DNA of 64,000 bases from Stanieria cyanosphaera PCC 7437 (GCF_000317575.1 NC_019748.1:4856501-4920500); one strand, 5' to 3'. Shown: positions 1 to 12,521, numbered from the stretch's first letter. Translations and numbers: made by a program. Notes: generated from the letters alone by a model not told the origin.

Positions 1-150
1 ATTACATCTACCACCACCAGAAATTCTGACTTTTGCTAAAGGTTGACGAGCAGCTTCGAGTAAAGTAACTTTCAAATGAGGATTAGCCGTAGCACAAGCA
101 ATGGCACCAAAAAATCCTGCTGCACCACCGCCAATTACTATTACATTCAT
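1..150 (-). CDS. FAD-dependent oxidoreductase, BaiN/HI0933 family (N-terminal fragment)
   Basis: Only the first 50 codons lie in the window; the gene runs off the left edge. The translation opens with [17 protein letters not shown], a Rossmann dinucleotide-binding motif (GxGxxG type) at residues 7-12, and reaches [11 protein letters not shown] near residue 40, the signature of the HI0933/BaiN-like flavoproteins. These are soluble FAD enzymes, often annotated as aminoacetone oxidase-like, with uncertain physiological substrates. The ATG sits 30 bp downstream of the stop of a small membrane-protein gene on the same strand, so the two may be cotranscribed. Family assignment is firm; substrate cannot be said. 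Confidence 0.85.
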   Translation of the reverse strand, partial: MNVIVIGGGAAGFFGAIACATANPHLKVTLLEAARQPLAKVRISGGGRCN

Positions 151-180
151 GAGTTATTTGTTGAGAATACAAAATATTAA

Positions 181-354
181 TTAAAATCTTCTAGTTTTGG
201 CAATTCCCCAAGTTAAACCAGAACCAATAGTTATTAATAACAAGATTAAAATAATTCCTCCTGGTAAAAAAGAAAGAATCCCAAAGCCTCTAAGTAAATA
301 GACTAGAGCAAAAGTTGCTGAAGAAATAATAAATGTTTTGAGAATTATAGACAT
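181..354 (-). CDS. small two-span membrane protein, 57 aa, unknown function
   Basis: A 58-codon frame with ATG at 354 encodes a very hydrophobic protein. Residues about 4-21 and 27-48 could each cross the membrane, with a Pro-Gly-Gly turn between them and a basic tail ending KTRRF. I do not recognise the family. It lies directly upstream of the flavoprotein gene (30 bp gap, same strand), suggesting cotranscription. Composition and length suit a small inner- or thylakoid-membrane protein. The alternative is a chance frame, but the clean start, the amphipathic ends and the tight spacing argue for a gene. Confidence 0.55.
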   Translation of the reverse strand: MSIILKTFIISSATFALVYLLRGFGILSFLPGGIILILLLITIGSGLTWGIAKTRRF

Positions 355-480
355 TACTTCTAATTAATCAAACTAAGATTTATGGTAGCAATTAGCTAAC
401 TATAACAATCCTATTTAATTTGTGAATATCATTAATTTTTTTATTAAAAATTTATAAGTTAGGAAAAAACATCTAGATCT

Positions 481-512
481 ATAAAAAAAAATTGAGGTCA
501 TTTAATGACCTC
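481..512 (-). terminator. Rho-independent terminator of the curlin-like gene
   Basis: On the minus strand GAGGTCA pairs perfectly with TGACCTC around a short AT-rich loop and is followed by a run of nine T. It starts 45 bp past the stop codon of the exported protein at 557-892. Stem and T-tract both favour termination of minus-strand transcripts. Confidence 0.85.
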
Positions 513-556
513 GGTATAGCAGAGTAAAGAGAGTTTATGAATTTTCTGAACGAAAA

Positions 557-892
557 TTAGTAAGGAAAAGCAGGAACTTCAAAGTCAGATTGGAATTGGT
601 CAGCATTGTTATGAACGCCTTGATTAATTACGTTGCCTTCACCGACTGCAACACCAACGTTTTGACCAGCTTGAACAGAGGTTTGAATTTGAGGATCAAC
701 GGAAAAACCTCCGATGCCAACTTGAGTTTGAGTTAAATCGTTAGAGACAGTTTGATCGACGATATTTCCGTAACCTTGAGTTAATGCGCTATTTGAACCA
801 GCTTGAACGCTGTTTTGAGCTTGTTGGGCAAAAGCAGCTACGGGAGAAAGAGCTAAAGCAAGAGTGGAGATGATGAGAGCAGTTTTTTTCAT
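557..892 (-). CDS. exported curlin-like repeat protein, 111 aa
   Basis: The N-terminus (MKKTALIIS, a hydrophobic stretch, then AFA at 20-22) is a typical Sec signal peptide, so the mature protein is about 89 residues. It holds two imperfect repeats 44 residues apart, residues 28-57 and 72-101. Both begin SVQAG and continue with spaced Q, N and G residues (for example QAGSNSALTQ then QGYGNIVDQ). This spacing recalls curlin repeats (Q-x-G-x2-N-x-A-x3-Q), the strands of functional amyloid. The C-terminus ends in aromatics, AFPY. The gene is monocistronic with its own strong terminator. No CsgG or CsgE homologue is seen nearby. A role in surface fibres is inference; it could also be a simple low-complexity exported protein. 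Confidence 0.7.
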   Translation of the reverse strand: MKKTALIISTLALALSPVAAFAQQAQNSVQAGSNSALTQGYGNIVDQTVSNDLTQTQVGIGGFSVDPQIQTSVQAGQNVGVAVGEGNVINQGVHNNADQFQSDFEVPAFPY

Positions 893-1183
893 TTTTCTAG
901 ACCTCTAAGGTAATTAATTTTTTATCTTCACTCTCTAGTTATGTCAGACTCAATCATTTTATGCAGCTAGAACCAAAAAAAATAAAATTGTTTTCTGGCA
1001 AGCTTCCTCATTCGATACAAAGCAAGGAAGCATAAAATCGGGAAGATTAGTTCAAAAAGGTGACCAGATTTTTTTTATTTTCTCTTTCCTTTAAAATAAA
1101 CTTAAATCACATCCAATTTATCTATTAATATACGCATCATTAACCAATAACTTTTTAATTAGAGTTGAAATTCAGATAAAACC

Positions 1184-1390
1184 GTGTCTTGGATTACAGT
1201 AAGGATGACCAAAGCTCGCTGGGAGGCAGAGTTAATGCAACAAATTTTAGCAGCCTATGATATTCCCAGTCGTGTTATTGATATCGGTGTAGGTATATAC
1301 TTCGGACAGGGAAGTCAAGCAGCTTTACAAGTTCATACTAAAAATCAATGGACAGCCTTGCTATTATTGAGTTCCCCTGAAGATCATTAA
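1184..1390 (+). CDS. DUF2007-type protein, 68 aa
   Basis: Starts with GTG at 1184 and encodes MSWITVRMTKARWEAELMQQ and onward. The pattern of an early aromatic-containing strand, a helix with WEAELMQQIL, then SRVIDIG and a C-terminal strand ALQVHTKNQW matches the DUF2007 fold (putative signal-transducing, ferredoxin-like). The molecular function of the family is unknown. It ends 31 bp before accD on the same strand, so a shared transcript is likely. Length fits the family. I see no unusual residues. Confidence 0.7.
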   Translation: MSWITVRMTKARWEAELMQQILAAYDIPSRVIDIGVGIYFGQGSQAALQVHTKNQWTALLLLSSPEDH

Positions 1391-1421
1391 AAAGCTTAAT
1401 TGAGAAAATAGTCTTAAGAAT

Positions 1422-2348
1422 ATGTCTTTATTTGATTGGTTTGCCAACATTAGAAAAACAGAACCCGCAATTCAAACTAAAAAAGAACGGGAAATTGCTG
1501 ACGGACTTTGGACAAAATGCCAAAAATGTGCCACTGTTGCCTATACTAAGGATTTCAAAGCAAATCAGTTAGTTTGTAGCGAGTGTGGATATCATTCGAT
1601 GGTTGATAGTGACGAACGCATTCGCCAGTTAATTGATACTAATACGTGGAAACCTCTAGCTGAAGAAATTAGCCCTACCGATCCGTTAGGATTTAAAGAT
1701 CGTAAACCTTATCGCGATCGCATTACTGAATATCAGAAAAAAACTGGTTTAACTGATGCGGTAAAAATCGGTACTGGTTTACTAGATGGCTTACCTGTTG
1801 CTTTAGGAGTGATGGATTTCCGTTTTATGGGCGGTAGTATGGGTTCTGTAGTGGGGGAAAAACTTTGCCGTTTGATCGAACACGCTACAGCAGAACGTTT
1901 TCCTGTCATCATTGTTTGTGCTTCTGGTGGCGCAAGAATGCAAGAAGGAATGTTGAGTCTAATGCAGATGGCAAAAATTTCTGGCGCACTTCATCTTCAT
2001 CAAGAAGCTAATTTATTATATATTCCTGTTTTAACTCATCCTACTACTGGTGGTGTGACTGCTTCTTTTGCTATGTTAGGTGATTTAATTATCGCCGAAC
2101 CTAAAGCAACGATCGCTTTTGCAGGAAGAAGAGTTATTGAACAAACTATTAGAGAAAAATTACCTGAAGGATTTCAAACTTCTGAATATTTATTACAACA
2201 TGGTTTTATTGATGCGATCGTTCCTCGTACTCAATTGAAAAGAACTTTGGCACAATTAATTAGTCTTCATCAACCTTTTTATCCTTTGATGTCTCATTTA
2301 GAATATACGAATAATGATAATCATCGGGCTATGCATCAAGCTATTTAG
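1422..2348 (+). CDS. accD: acetyl-CoA carboxylase carboxyltransferase subunit beta
   Basis: The beta half of the carboxyltransferase transfers carboxyl from carboxybiotin to acetyl-CoA to make malonyl-CoA, the first step of fatty-acid synthesis; it works with AccA. The N-terminal zinc ribbon has Cys33, Cys36, Cys52 and Cys55. The crotonase-like core follows, with SGGARMQEG at about 168-176 and [11 protein letters not shown] later, both hallmarks of AccD. At 308 aa it has full family length. The start has no strong ribosome-binding site, only an AAGAA tract. A hairpin terminator follows within 60 bp. Identification is secure. Confidence 0.97.
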   Translation: MSLFDWFANIRKTEPAIQTKKEREIADGLWTKCQKCATVAYTKDFKANQLVCSECGYHSMVDSDERIRQLIDTNTWKPLAEEISPTDPLGFKDRKPYRDRITEYQKKTGLTDAVKIGTGLLDGLPVALGVMDFRFMGGSMGSVVGEKLCRLIEHATAERFPVIIVCASGGARMQEGMLSLMQMAKISGALHLHQEANLLYIPVLTHPTTGGVTASFAMLGDLIIAEPKATIAFAGRRVIEQTIREKLPEGFQTSEYLLQHGFIDAIVPRTQLKRTLAQLISLHQPFYPLMSHLEYTNNDNHRAMHQAI

Positions 2349-2386
2349 CTCAATGACTACCTAAACTGAATTAATTTGATTTTTAT

Positions 2387-2409
2387 AAAGGCAGTTGTTG
2401 CCTTTTTTT
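2387..2409 (+). terminator. terminator after accD
   Basis: AAAGGCA pairs with TGCCTTT around a five-base loop and runs into seven T. It lies 39 bp past the accD stop codon on the coding strand. Confidence 0.85.
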
Positions 2410-2475
2410 GTCTGTATAACTATTCAAATTTGTAGCTACCATAAGCTTAAACCAGTTAGCATTTGAGAGCGAGCA

Positions 2476-2832
2476 ATGTTTGGAAAACCCCGTGAACCAC
2501 AAAAACCAGAACAGCCTAACTTACAAGATATTAAACTTTCAATTCCTCAACCCGAACCAGTAATTACGCAACAAGATACTGTGCTACAAAAAGAAAAAGA
2601 ACCTGAATTAGAGGAAAAATCTGAATTAGTTCTGGCGGTAGAAAAAATTAGTCGAATTGTTTCTCCTTATTTCATCGTTGTTGTTGGTTTATCTTTATAC
2701 GAAAAAAACTTTTTGATCGGCACAATTTTAATCGTGGTTGGCATTTTATCTTTACTAAAAATTTCCGCCAATGATGTAGCGAGATTTTTTGAATGGTTCA
2801 AAGATTTTTTAGGATTGGGTAATAGTAAATAA
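2476..2832 (+). CDS. hypothetical membrane protein with Pro/Glu-rich N-terminus, 118 aa
   Basis: I do not recognise this protein. Residues 1-45 are soluble and rich in Pro, Glu, Gln and Lys (MFGKPREPQKPEQPN), with no signal peptide. Residues about 62-76 and 80-96 are hydrophobic and probably form a membrane hairpin (YFIVVVGLSLYEKN, then FLIGTILIVVGILSLL). An amphipathic tail rich in Phe follows (ARFFEWFKDFLGLG). It stands alone, with the accD terminator upstream and a 28-bp palindrome immediately downstream. A scaffold or membrane-anchored accessory role would be a guess. Confidence 0.7.
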   Translation: MFGKPREPQKPEQPNLQDIKLSIPQPEPVITQQDTVLQKEKEPELEEKSELVLAVEKISRIVSPYFIVVVGLSLYEKNFLIGTILIVVGILSLLKISANDVARFFEWFKDFLGLGNSK

Positions 2833-2848
2833 TTAAAAACCGTTATCA

Positions 2849-2876
2849 GTAGAGACGCGACGTGTTACGTCTCTAC
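2849..2876. repeat. 28-bp dispersed palindrome, GTAGAGACG-type
   Basis: Arms GTAGAGACG and CGTCTCTAC are perfectly complementary across a 10-base centre. It lies between convergent genes, 17 bp after the stop of the upstream gene, and could act as a bidirectional terminator. Three related palindromes occur at 12694, 24980 and 43731. Confidence 0.8.
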
Positions 2877-2892
2877 ACCAGTTATCAACCTT

Positions 2893-3501
2893 TTATTGAT
2901 ATTTTTGCCAAATTGACAAATCTTCAGGACGATCTATATCTCGTAATTGAGGAAGATAACCAATATTTAGACCTAATTGTTTGGCAATTGCTTCAGTTTG
3001 TGCCAAAACGCGACCGCTTCCCCAACTAATATTTTTAAATAATTCAGGTACGAGGCGATTTAACCCAATTAAGTAATAACCGCCATCTTCAGCAACACCT
3101 AGAACTAAATCTTGCTGTTGAAGTGCAACAAATGCTGTTTTTAAAATTAATGAATTGAGATCGGGACAGTCTATTCCAATGATGACTACTTTTTGTTTTC
3201 CCCTATTAAATGCTTGGGCAAAAGCAAACTCCATTTTTTTGCCTAAATCTCCTGTAATTTGGGAATAATAGGCTATATTTTTACCTAACCATTCGCTCAT
3301 CAATTGGTGATTACCACCTGTAAAATGAATTTCTATTTCTACAGAACCAAATTGTTGCAGTTGCTGAACCTGTTTCAAAGTATGTTCTGTCATTTGACGT
3401 TGTAAATTTGCTGCACCTGTTGCACCTAATACCGGAATCATCCGCGTTTTGGTTTTGCCAGGTTCGGGATAACGACTAAAGATGATTAGGCATTTTTCCA
3501 T
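2893..3501 (-). CDS. DUF2064 / TIGR04282-type nucleotidyl-sugar-like transferase
   Basis: MEKCLIIFSRYPEPGKTKTR at the N-terminus is the signature of the DUF2064 family, GT-A-fold proteins related to MobA and CofC. Some members are annotated as arsenosugar-biosynthesis glycosyltransferases. GIDCPDL near the middle and EDGGYYLIGL after it are further family motifs for nucleotide and metal binding. I choose ATG at 3501 (202 aa); the TTG two codons upstream is less likely. No arsenic genes are visible nearby, so the substrate is open. It follows argG on the same strand at a 75-bp gap and may share its transcript. Confidence 0.8.
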   Translation of the reverse strand: MEKCLIIFSRYPEPGKTKTRMIPVLGATGAANLQRQMTEHTLKQVQQLQQFGSVEIEIHFTGGNHQLMSEWLGKNIAYYSQITGDLGKKMEFAFAQAFNRGKQKVVIIGIDCPDLNSLILKTAFVALQQQDLVLGVAEDGGYYLIGLNRLVPELFKNISWGSGRVLAQTEAIAKQLGLNIGYLPQLRDIDRPEDLSIWQKYQ

Positions 3502-3576
3502 AATCAAGAAGTTTCAAAAAGGATGAGGTGTCAAAAATCTTTCTAACCCCATCCCTACTCAAATGATGATTAAAGC

Positions 3577-4779
3577 TTATCCTTTAGTTTTTTGCGCCCA
3601 AACTTTAGTAGGTAGACCCCAAATATAAATAAAACCTTCAGCAGCTTTGTGGTCGAATTCGTCGTCTGCACCGTAAGTAGCTAAATCGGGAGCATAAATA
3701 GAATTATCCGATTGACGACCGACGATCATGGCATTTCCTTTAAACAATTTAACTTTGACAGTACCAGAAACATTAACTTGAGTAGTTTGAATAAAAGCAT
3801 CAAGAGCAGTTTTTAAAGGACTGTACCATAATCCTTGATAGATTAATTCACTATAAGTTTGTTCAATGCCTCGTTTGTAACGAGTGACATCTCCAGTTAA
3901 AGTAAGACTTTCTAAATCCCGATGAGCGTTAATTAAGACGAGTAAAGCAGGAGTTTCGTAAATTTCCCGCGATTTAATCCCGACAACACGGTTTTCAATC
4001 ATGTCGATTCGTCCTACTCCGTGTTTACCAACGATGTCGTTTAATTGAGAAATCAGTTCAATAGGATTGAGCGTTTTGCCATTTACACTAACAGGAATTC
4101 CTCTTTCAAAACCGATTTCTATATATTCTGGTTCATTCGGAGTATCTGCGATCGCTCTAGTCATCGCATAAATTTCTTCTGGGGGTTCTGTCATGGGATC
4201 TTCTAACGGTCCTGCTTCAATACTGCGTCCGAGTAAGTTGCGATCGATACTATAGGGAGAAGATTTTTTAACAGGAGATTCAATCCCAAATTTTTCTCCA
4301 TAAGCAATAGTTTCTTCTCTACTCATTCCCCATTCCCTCGCTGGTGCTAAAACTTTTAGCTTGGGATTGAGTGCCATAATGCCGACATCAAAACGAACTT
4401 GATCGTTTCCTTTACCTGTACAACCATGTGCTACAGCATCCGCTCCATATTTTTCGGCAGCATCGACTAATAATTTGGCAATCAGAGGACGAGCTAAAGC
4501 TGTGGAGAGGGGATAACGATTTTCATAAAGAGTATTAGCACAAATGGCAGGAAAAGCATAATCTTTCACAAAAGTTTCTGTGGCATCTTCCACCAAAGAT
4601 TCTACCGCTCCACATTTTAAAGCTTTCTCTTGAATTGGTTTGAGTTCTTCTCCTTGCCCCAAATCTGCTGCTAAAGTGATTATTTCTTTGACACCCCATT
4701 CATTGATTAAATAAGGAATACAGACAGAAGTATCTACTCCGCCAGAGTATGCCAGCACCACTCTTTCCGCGCGACCCAT
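3577..4779 (-). CDS. argG: argininosuccinate synthase
   Basis: Joins citrulline and aspartate with ATP to make argininosuccinate, the penultimate step of arginine synthesis, in the cytoplasm. The N-terminal [11 protein letters not shown] (residues 9-19) is the ATP-pyrophosphatase loop, with [13 protein letters not shown] at about 118-130 as the citrulline/aspartate-binding segment. [17 protein letters not shown] follows. At 400 aa it is full length and closely follows the bacterial consensus. A long spacer of about 500 bp lies upstream, so the promoter is probably within it. No arginine operator could be recognised. Confidence 0.97.
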   Translation of the reverse strand: MGRAERVVLAYSGGVDTSVCIPYLINEWGVKEIITLAADLGQGEELKPIQEKALKCGAVESLVEDATETFVKDYAFPAICANTLYENRYPLSTALARPLIAKLLVDAAEKYGADAVAHGCTGKGNDQVRFDVGIMALNPKLKVLAPAREWGMSREETIAYGEKFGIESPVKKSSPYSIDRNLLGRSIEAGPLEDPMTEPPEEIYAMTRAIADTPNEPEYIEIGFERGIPVSVNGKTLNPIELISQLNDIVGKHGVGRIDMIENRVVGIKSREIYETPALLVLINAHRDLESLTLTGDVTRYKRGIEQTYSELIYQGLWYSPLKTALDAFIQTTQVNVSGTVKVKLFKGNAMIVGRQSDNSIYAPDLATYGADDEFDHKAAEGFIYIWGLPTKVWAQKTKG

Positions 4780-5288
4780 AATATTTATTAACCCTATACA
4801 ACGACTAATGCGCTATTTTACCTAAAACAGAGCAACAACATTTGATAACCACAGACTATTTTCATCATGTTAATTAAATAATTCGTTCTTAGCAAAGCTT
4901 GATTTACGTTGCTAATACTTGCACTTGAGGCTCTCGAAAGATGCTTAAATGAGTTCTAAGTATGTCAAAAATCTCTCATGCTTTTTCTGCTTAGTAAAAA
5001 AACATTGTTAAACCAATTATTTGTGGTCTTGCTTTTTTTACTTGCGACGCGATCGCTTCTGCGCCAGCGAAGCTGACCGCGCACTCGCCCTTTGAGGACT
5101 AATTAAAAGTATTAATCAAACTAAGTAAGCTCAACCATACAAATTTCAAAACAATAGTGTCTTGAAAAATACTTTTTTTACAATCTTTTATTCAAGCTGT
5201 TAGTTTTATAAATTAAATGTTTTTGAACTAAGCTAAAAATTATTAACTAATATCCAATTCAAATCAAAATTTATACTTTTATGTATTA
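4780..5288. other. 509-bp divergent intergenic region between argG and leuB-like gene
   Basis: No convincing gene is seen. It is AT-rich except for a GC-rich HIP1-linked repeat at 5045-5090 and presumably holds both divergent promoters. No operator or riboswitch is recognisable. Confidence 0.7.
5045..5090. repeat. HIP1-linked GC-rich repeat
   Basis: Contains GCGATCGC followed by an inverted repeat GCTTC/GAAGC around GCGCCAGC. Its GC content contrasts sharply with the flanks. The centre resembles the in-frame HIP1 palindrome at 39789-39816, so it looks like one unit of a dispersed element. Confidence 0.6.
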
Positions 5289-6329
5289 ATGAAAAAAGAA
5301 TACCAACTTACAGTCTTACCTGGAGAAGGAATCGGTACAGAAGTTGTTGATGCTGCTGTCTTAGTTTTACAAGAATTAGCTAAAATTTATCAATTCTCTC
5401 TAGATATCAATTATGGTTTAATCGGCAAATCAGCTTATCAACAATTAGGAAATTATTTTCCAGAACTTACTGCTAAATTATGTCAAAATTCTGATGGAAT
5501 TTTATTTGGTGCAGTTAGTCAAGGAGGATTATTAGAATTAAGAAAAAGATTTGATTTTTATCTCAATGTTCGTCCCGTTCGTCCTCTTCTTAGTTTATTA
5601 GATAAATCTAGTCTTAAAGCTGAGAAATTAATTGGTGTAGATCTTCTTTTTGTTCGAGAATTAGTGAGCGGAATTTATTTTGGTGCAGCAGGAAGAGGAA
5701 AAGATGAACAAGGTGATTATGGTTATCACACCATGAAATATTATGATTGGGAAATCAAAAGAATTGCTCGATTTGCTTTACAAAAAGCCCAACAAAGAAA
5801 AAAATTACTAACAGTTGCTCATAAACAAAATGCTTTACCTCATCTGCCTTGGAGTGCTTTAGTAAAAGCAGAAGCACATAATTTTCCCGATGTTAAAATT
5901 GAACCAATGCTAGTTGATACTTTAGCCATGCAGTTAGTTATTAATCCTCAACATTTTGATGTTATTCTAGCTGGTAATTTATTTGGAGATATCCTCAGCG
6001 ATCTTGGTGGAGCTTTAGTCGGCTCGATAGGTTTATTAGGTTCAGCTAGTATTAATGCCAATGGTTTTGGAATGTACGAACCAGTTCATGGAACAGCACC
6101 AGATTTAGCAGGAAAAGGCATTGCTAATCCTTTAGGAACTTTTAATGCGGTAGGATTAATGCTACAACAATGGGGAGAAAATCAAGCAGCCCAAAAGCTA
6201 ATCCAAACCCAAGAAAATTTATTAGCAAAAGGTTATCGTACAGCCGATTTATATTCTCAAACTGAATCAGAAATATTAGTTAATACCAAAACTTTTACAA
6301 ATCTTTTTATTCAAGAAATGTATCAATAA
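5289..6329 (+). CDS. divergent 3-isopropylmalate dehydrogenase-family enzyme
   Basis: Member of the beta-decarboxylating dehydrogenase family (LeuB, Icd), which oxidises and decarboxylates 2-hydroxyacids with NAD(P). LPGEGIG at the start, LRKRFDFYLNVRP (substrate-binding arginines), RELVSGIYFG and GNLFGDILSDL followed by EPVHGTAPDLAGKGIANP are all present. Oddities are HKQNALPHLP where LeuB normally has DKANVL, and RKRFDFYLNVRPV where RKRLDLFANLRPA is usual. The catalytic Lys is retained. At 346 aa the length is normal. The substitutions suggest a paralogue with altered substrate rather than housekeeping leuB, but leucine synthesis cannot be excluded. It is monocistronic, with a long AT-rich leader. 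Confidence 0.8.
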   Translation: MKKEYQLTVLPGEGIGTEVVDAAVLVLQELAKIYQFSLDINYGLIGKSAYQQLGNYFPELTAKLCQNSDGILFGAVSQGGLLELRKRFDFYLNVRPVRPLLSLLDKSSLKAEKLIGVDLLFVRELVSGIYFGAAGRGKDEQGDYGYHTMKYYDWEIKRIARFALQKAQQRKKLLTVAHKQNALPHLPWSALVKAEAHNFPDVKIEPMLVDTLAMQLVINPQHFDVILAGNLFGDILSDLGGALVGSIGLLGSASINANGFGMYEPVHGTAPDLAGKGIANPLGTFNAVGLMLQQWGENQAAQKLIQTQENLLAKGYRTADLYSQTESEILVNTKTFTNLFIQEMYQ

Positions 6330-6525
6330 TACTTTTATTAATTCGTAATATAAATTTAGTAATTTGAGCTTGGAAAGCACACCCGTTATCACTTATCAAC
6401 CATTAACACTACTAACCAATAATTCCATCGGCGTTCATCAGTGTAAAAGCCGTGGATATTTTTTATTACATCCAATTAAATTGCTTATTCTTCTTCTTAA
6501 AAGTACTAATATACTAGATTGGTAA

Positions 6526-8583
<2,058 letters not shown>

Positions 8584-8636
8584 ACTATAATATTTTTAAA
8601 TCTTCCAAAAATCCCTAAATTAAGTTTTGCTAAATT

Positions 8637-9221
8637 TTAATCAAACCATTCTACTTTTTGCTTAATTGGATCGCGACGACTTGTCAGACTAAGGCGATCG
8701 CTATACCCTAAGTATAAATAACCAAGACAATAATCTTGTTGTTCCAGACCAAGGAAATCTTTTAATTCTTGAGTATAAGTCACTCCTCCAGAACCCCAAA
8801 AACTGCAAATACCATAGGCAGTAGCTGTTAAAGCCATGTTTTGTACACTACAAGCTACTGCTTCTATTTCTTCAATTTCAGGTATTTGTTCGGATATTTG
8901 TCGTTTCATACAAATAACAATTACGTGAGAAGACTTAAGAATATTTGTCTTCATTCTTTCATACTTTTCTAGTTTGAAATTAGTATTTTCACTCAGTTTT
9001 TTATATAAATCTGCTTGAAAGTTTGCCAACTTTTCCAAACTAGAACCAGTAAAAACTTTAAATCTCCAAGGCTGAGTTAAGCCATGGGTAGGAGCCCAAT
9101 TAGCATTTTCTAAAATTTCCCAAACTAGAGAATCTTCTATTCTTTTTCCGTTAAAACAACGAGGTTTAGTCGAACGACGCGTTCTAATTAATTCAGTAAT
9201 TTGTTGAGTAAAATCAGACAT
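8637..9221 (-). CDS. nitroreductase-family flavoprotein
   Basis: FMN-binding NAD(P)H-dependent reductase of the nitroreductase family. The N-terminus has TELIRTRRSTKPR, the conserved Arg-Arg-Ser FMN contact. NANWAPTHGLTQPWRF (about 40-55) is the usual flavin/substrate segment, and AYGICSFWGSGG at about 136-147 matches the later FMN loop. GYLYLGYSD near the end is also typical. At 194 aa it resembles the YdjA-like subgroup. The natural substrate is not predictable. It stands alone with divergent spacing of 340 bp to the response regulator. Confidence 0.88.
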   Translation of the reverse strand: MSDFTQQITELIRTRRSTKPRCFNGKRIEDSLVWEILENANWAPTHGLTQPWRFKVFTGSSLEKLANFQADLYKKLSENTNFKLEKYERMKTNILKSSHVIVICMKRQISEQIPEIEEIEAVACSVQNMALTATAYGICSFWGSGGVTYTQELKDFLGLEQQDYCLGYLYLGYSDRLSLTSRRDPIKQKVEWFD

Positions 9222-9561
9222 ATTAAAACATTAACTTTTTCTTTCAGCAAAACCTATGTTAGATATCTTAAGAGTAATTATACTTAGATTAATAGCACAA
9301 GACAGATCGACAATAATCAGAGTATTATTGATTAGTTGATTGTACTTTTGCGGTTATCAAAACTTAAGGTTAATATCACCTAATCAAGATTGATACCAAA
9401 TCCGTGTTTACAAAAAACAATCAAATTAAATGATCGACTCAATATTACTATAGTGTAATTCCTATTACTTGCTTGCTTATGTCTAGTTAAATTAACAGAT
9501 GCTTAAAAATAGATATCAGTAAGACCCCTCGCATTTCAATAAATAATATGGGGAACAAAAA
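9222..9561. other. 340-bp divergent intergenic region
   Basis: AT-rich, with promoters expected in both directions. A short inverted repeat CAATAAT/ATTATTG lies near 9311-9331. No RNA gene or recognised regulatory motif is seen. GGGGAAC lies just upstream of the ATG at 9562 and may serve as a weak ribosome-binding site. Confidence 0.6.
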
Positions 9562-10248
9562 ATGCACACAGAAATAGCAGCAGAATCAAAAGTGTTACTT
9601 ATGAAAGAAAACTCTCAAAGAGATAGTAAAAAATTACTACTTATTGACGATGACCCTAACCTAATCTTACTGGTTAAAGACTATCTTGAATTTAGGGGCT
9701 ATAACGTCATGACAGCAGAAAATGGGAGAGAAGCTTTAGATTTGCTAGAGCAGAGTATCCCCGATATGATTATTTGCGATGTTATGATGCCCGAAATGGA
9801 TGGTTATTCTTTAGTTCAACATATTCGACAAGAACCTCGGACAAATAGAATTCCTGTACTGTTTCTGTCGGCTAAAGGGCAAAGTCAAGACCGAGTCAAA
9901 GGTTTAAACGAAGGTGCTGATGTTTATATGGTTAAACCTTTTGAACCAGAAGAATTAGTAGCACAGGTAGAGTCTTCTCTCAATCAAATCAAACGTTGGG
10001 AGCAAGGTCGTGCTAGAGGCATAGACGGAGTAGCAACAATCCAAGTTCCCCATAATGTCGAACTCACTCCAACAGAGTTAAAGGTAGTGCAGTTAGTCGC
10101 TAAAGGCATGGCTAATCGTGAAATTGCTGAACAACTTAACGTCAGTCAACGGACAATTGAAAGCCATGTTTCTAATATGCTCAACAAAACTAGCTTAAAT
10201 AACCGTACTGAGTTAGCACGTTGGGCAATTGAAAGTAATATGGCTTAA
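9562..10248 (+). CDS. NarL/FixJ-family response regulator (Ycf29-like)
   Basis: Receiver domain (about residues 24-140) fused to a LuxR-type helix-turn-helix (about 165-222). Acidic pocket Asp29-Asp30, phosphoacceptor Asp73 in ICDVMMPEMDG, switch Ser103 and Lys125 in MVKPFEP are all present, so phosphorylation should be possible. The output domain TPTELKVVQLVAKGMANREI is a canonical GerE/LuxR DNA-binding region. The sequence resembles Ycf29/TctD-type regulators of cyanobacteria and red-algal plastids; target genes are unknown. An alternative ATG at codon 14 would drop a non-conserved leader. No sensor kinase is adjacent. Confidence 0.9.
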   Translation: MHTEIAAESKVLLMKENSQRDSKKLLLIDDDPNLILLVKDYLEFRGYNVMTAENGREALDLLEQSIPDMIICDVMMPEMDGYSLVQHIRQEPRTNRIPVLFLSAKGQSQDRVKGLNEGADVYMVKPFEPEELVAQVESSLNQIKRWEQGRARGIDGVATIQVPHNVELTPTELKVVQLVAKGMANREIAEQLNVSQRTIESHVSNMLNKTSLNNRTELARWAIESNMA

Positions 10249-10312
10249 ATCGAAAGCATCAGTTATCTCTTGGCAAATCAAATTAACTAATTGGATCATC
10301 TTACTGATATCT

Positions 10313-10334
10313 AGGGTAACCATAAGGTTGCCCT
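10313..10334. terminator. hairpin after response regulator, possible terminator
   Basis: AGGGTAACC and GGTTGCCCT form a nine-pair stem (one G-U pair in RNA) with a four-base loop. It lies 65 bp after the stop codon. There is no long T-tract, so termination is only suggested. Confidence 0.45.
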
Positions 10335-10440
10335 CAGATTTTGTCGGTTGAGAACAATAAAAGGTGTCTGAGAATTAAAAAGCCAGATAATTAAATAACC
10401 TTGCTATTTTTTAGATATCTGTATATAATTAATTCTTGTT

Positions 10441-10513
10441 GCTGGTGTAGCTCAGTTGGTAGAGCTGCTGATTTGTAATCAGCCGGTCGCGGGTTCAAAT
10501 CCTGTCACCAGCT
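10441..10513 (+). tRNA. tRNA-Thr(UGU)
   Basis: A 73-nt cloverleaf is readable: acceptor arms GCTGGTG/CACCAGC, D-loop with AGCTCAGTTGGTAGAGC, anticodon stem GCTGA/TCAGC around loop TTTGTAA, and T-arm CGGGTTCAAATCC. The anticodon TGT at 10474-10476 reads ACA and other ACN codons. CCA is not encoded. The tRNA stands alone between the regulator gene and groEL. Confidence 0.97.
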
Positions 10514-10704
10514 TATCTGAAACCCTTGACGTTTATTACAACCCAGCGTCTCTAGCCCTGAGCTAACTACTTAGAGATGAATTGGGATTTACATCTATTC
10601 CCCAACTATTCCCCAAATACGTAGTTTAAGTCAATCCTCTTCATCAATTCTTTAAATTCATGTCTAATCTGTAAAGGCATGAAAAGCTATAAGCTCATCT
10701 GAGC

Positions 10705-10740
10705 TAAAAAACAACAGCCTGCTGAAACCAACAGACTGTT
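10705..10740 (-). terminator. terminator of groEL
   Basis: On the minus strand AACAGTCTGTTG pairs with CAGCAGGCTGTT (two G-U pairs) around loop GTTT, followed by GTTTTTT. It lies about 43 bp past the groEL stop codon. Confidence 0.85.
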
Positions 10741-10782
10741 TAACAATTAATTAGGCTTAAGGATCATAGGTTAAATCGAGCA

Positions 10783-12489
<1,707 letters not shown>

Positions 12490-12516
12490 TTAGCACTCTT
12501 AAAGAGAGAGTGCTAA
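12490..12516 (-). promoter_or_regulatory. CIRCE operator (HrcA site)
   Basis: A perfect TTAGCACTC-N9-GAGTGCTAA inverted repeat, 42 bp upstream of the groEL ATG. This is the classical HrcA-binding heat-shock element. It lies just downstream of the predicted -10 box, so bound HrcA would block early transcription. Confidence 0.97.
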
Positions 12517-12521
12517 GAAAT

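Noticed and set aside
5289-6329. Leucine operon assignment
   Set aside because: No leuA, leuC or leuD nearby, and active-site loop differs, so leuB symbol was withheld.
6420-6480. Resemblance of CGGCGTTCATCAGTGTAA to the cacagataaacacaga repeats at 29866 and 31317
   Set aside because: Partial similarity to widespread low-complexity repeats; too weak to annotate.
10620-10705. Short minus-strand frame next to tRNA-Thr (MPLQIRHEFKELMKRIDLNY and four more residues)
   Set aside because: It could be the tail of an integrase beside a tRNA, but it lacks any recombinase motif and no attachment repeat of the tRNA 3' end was found.
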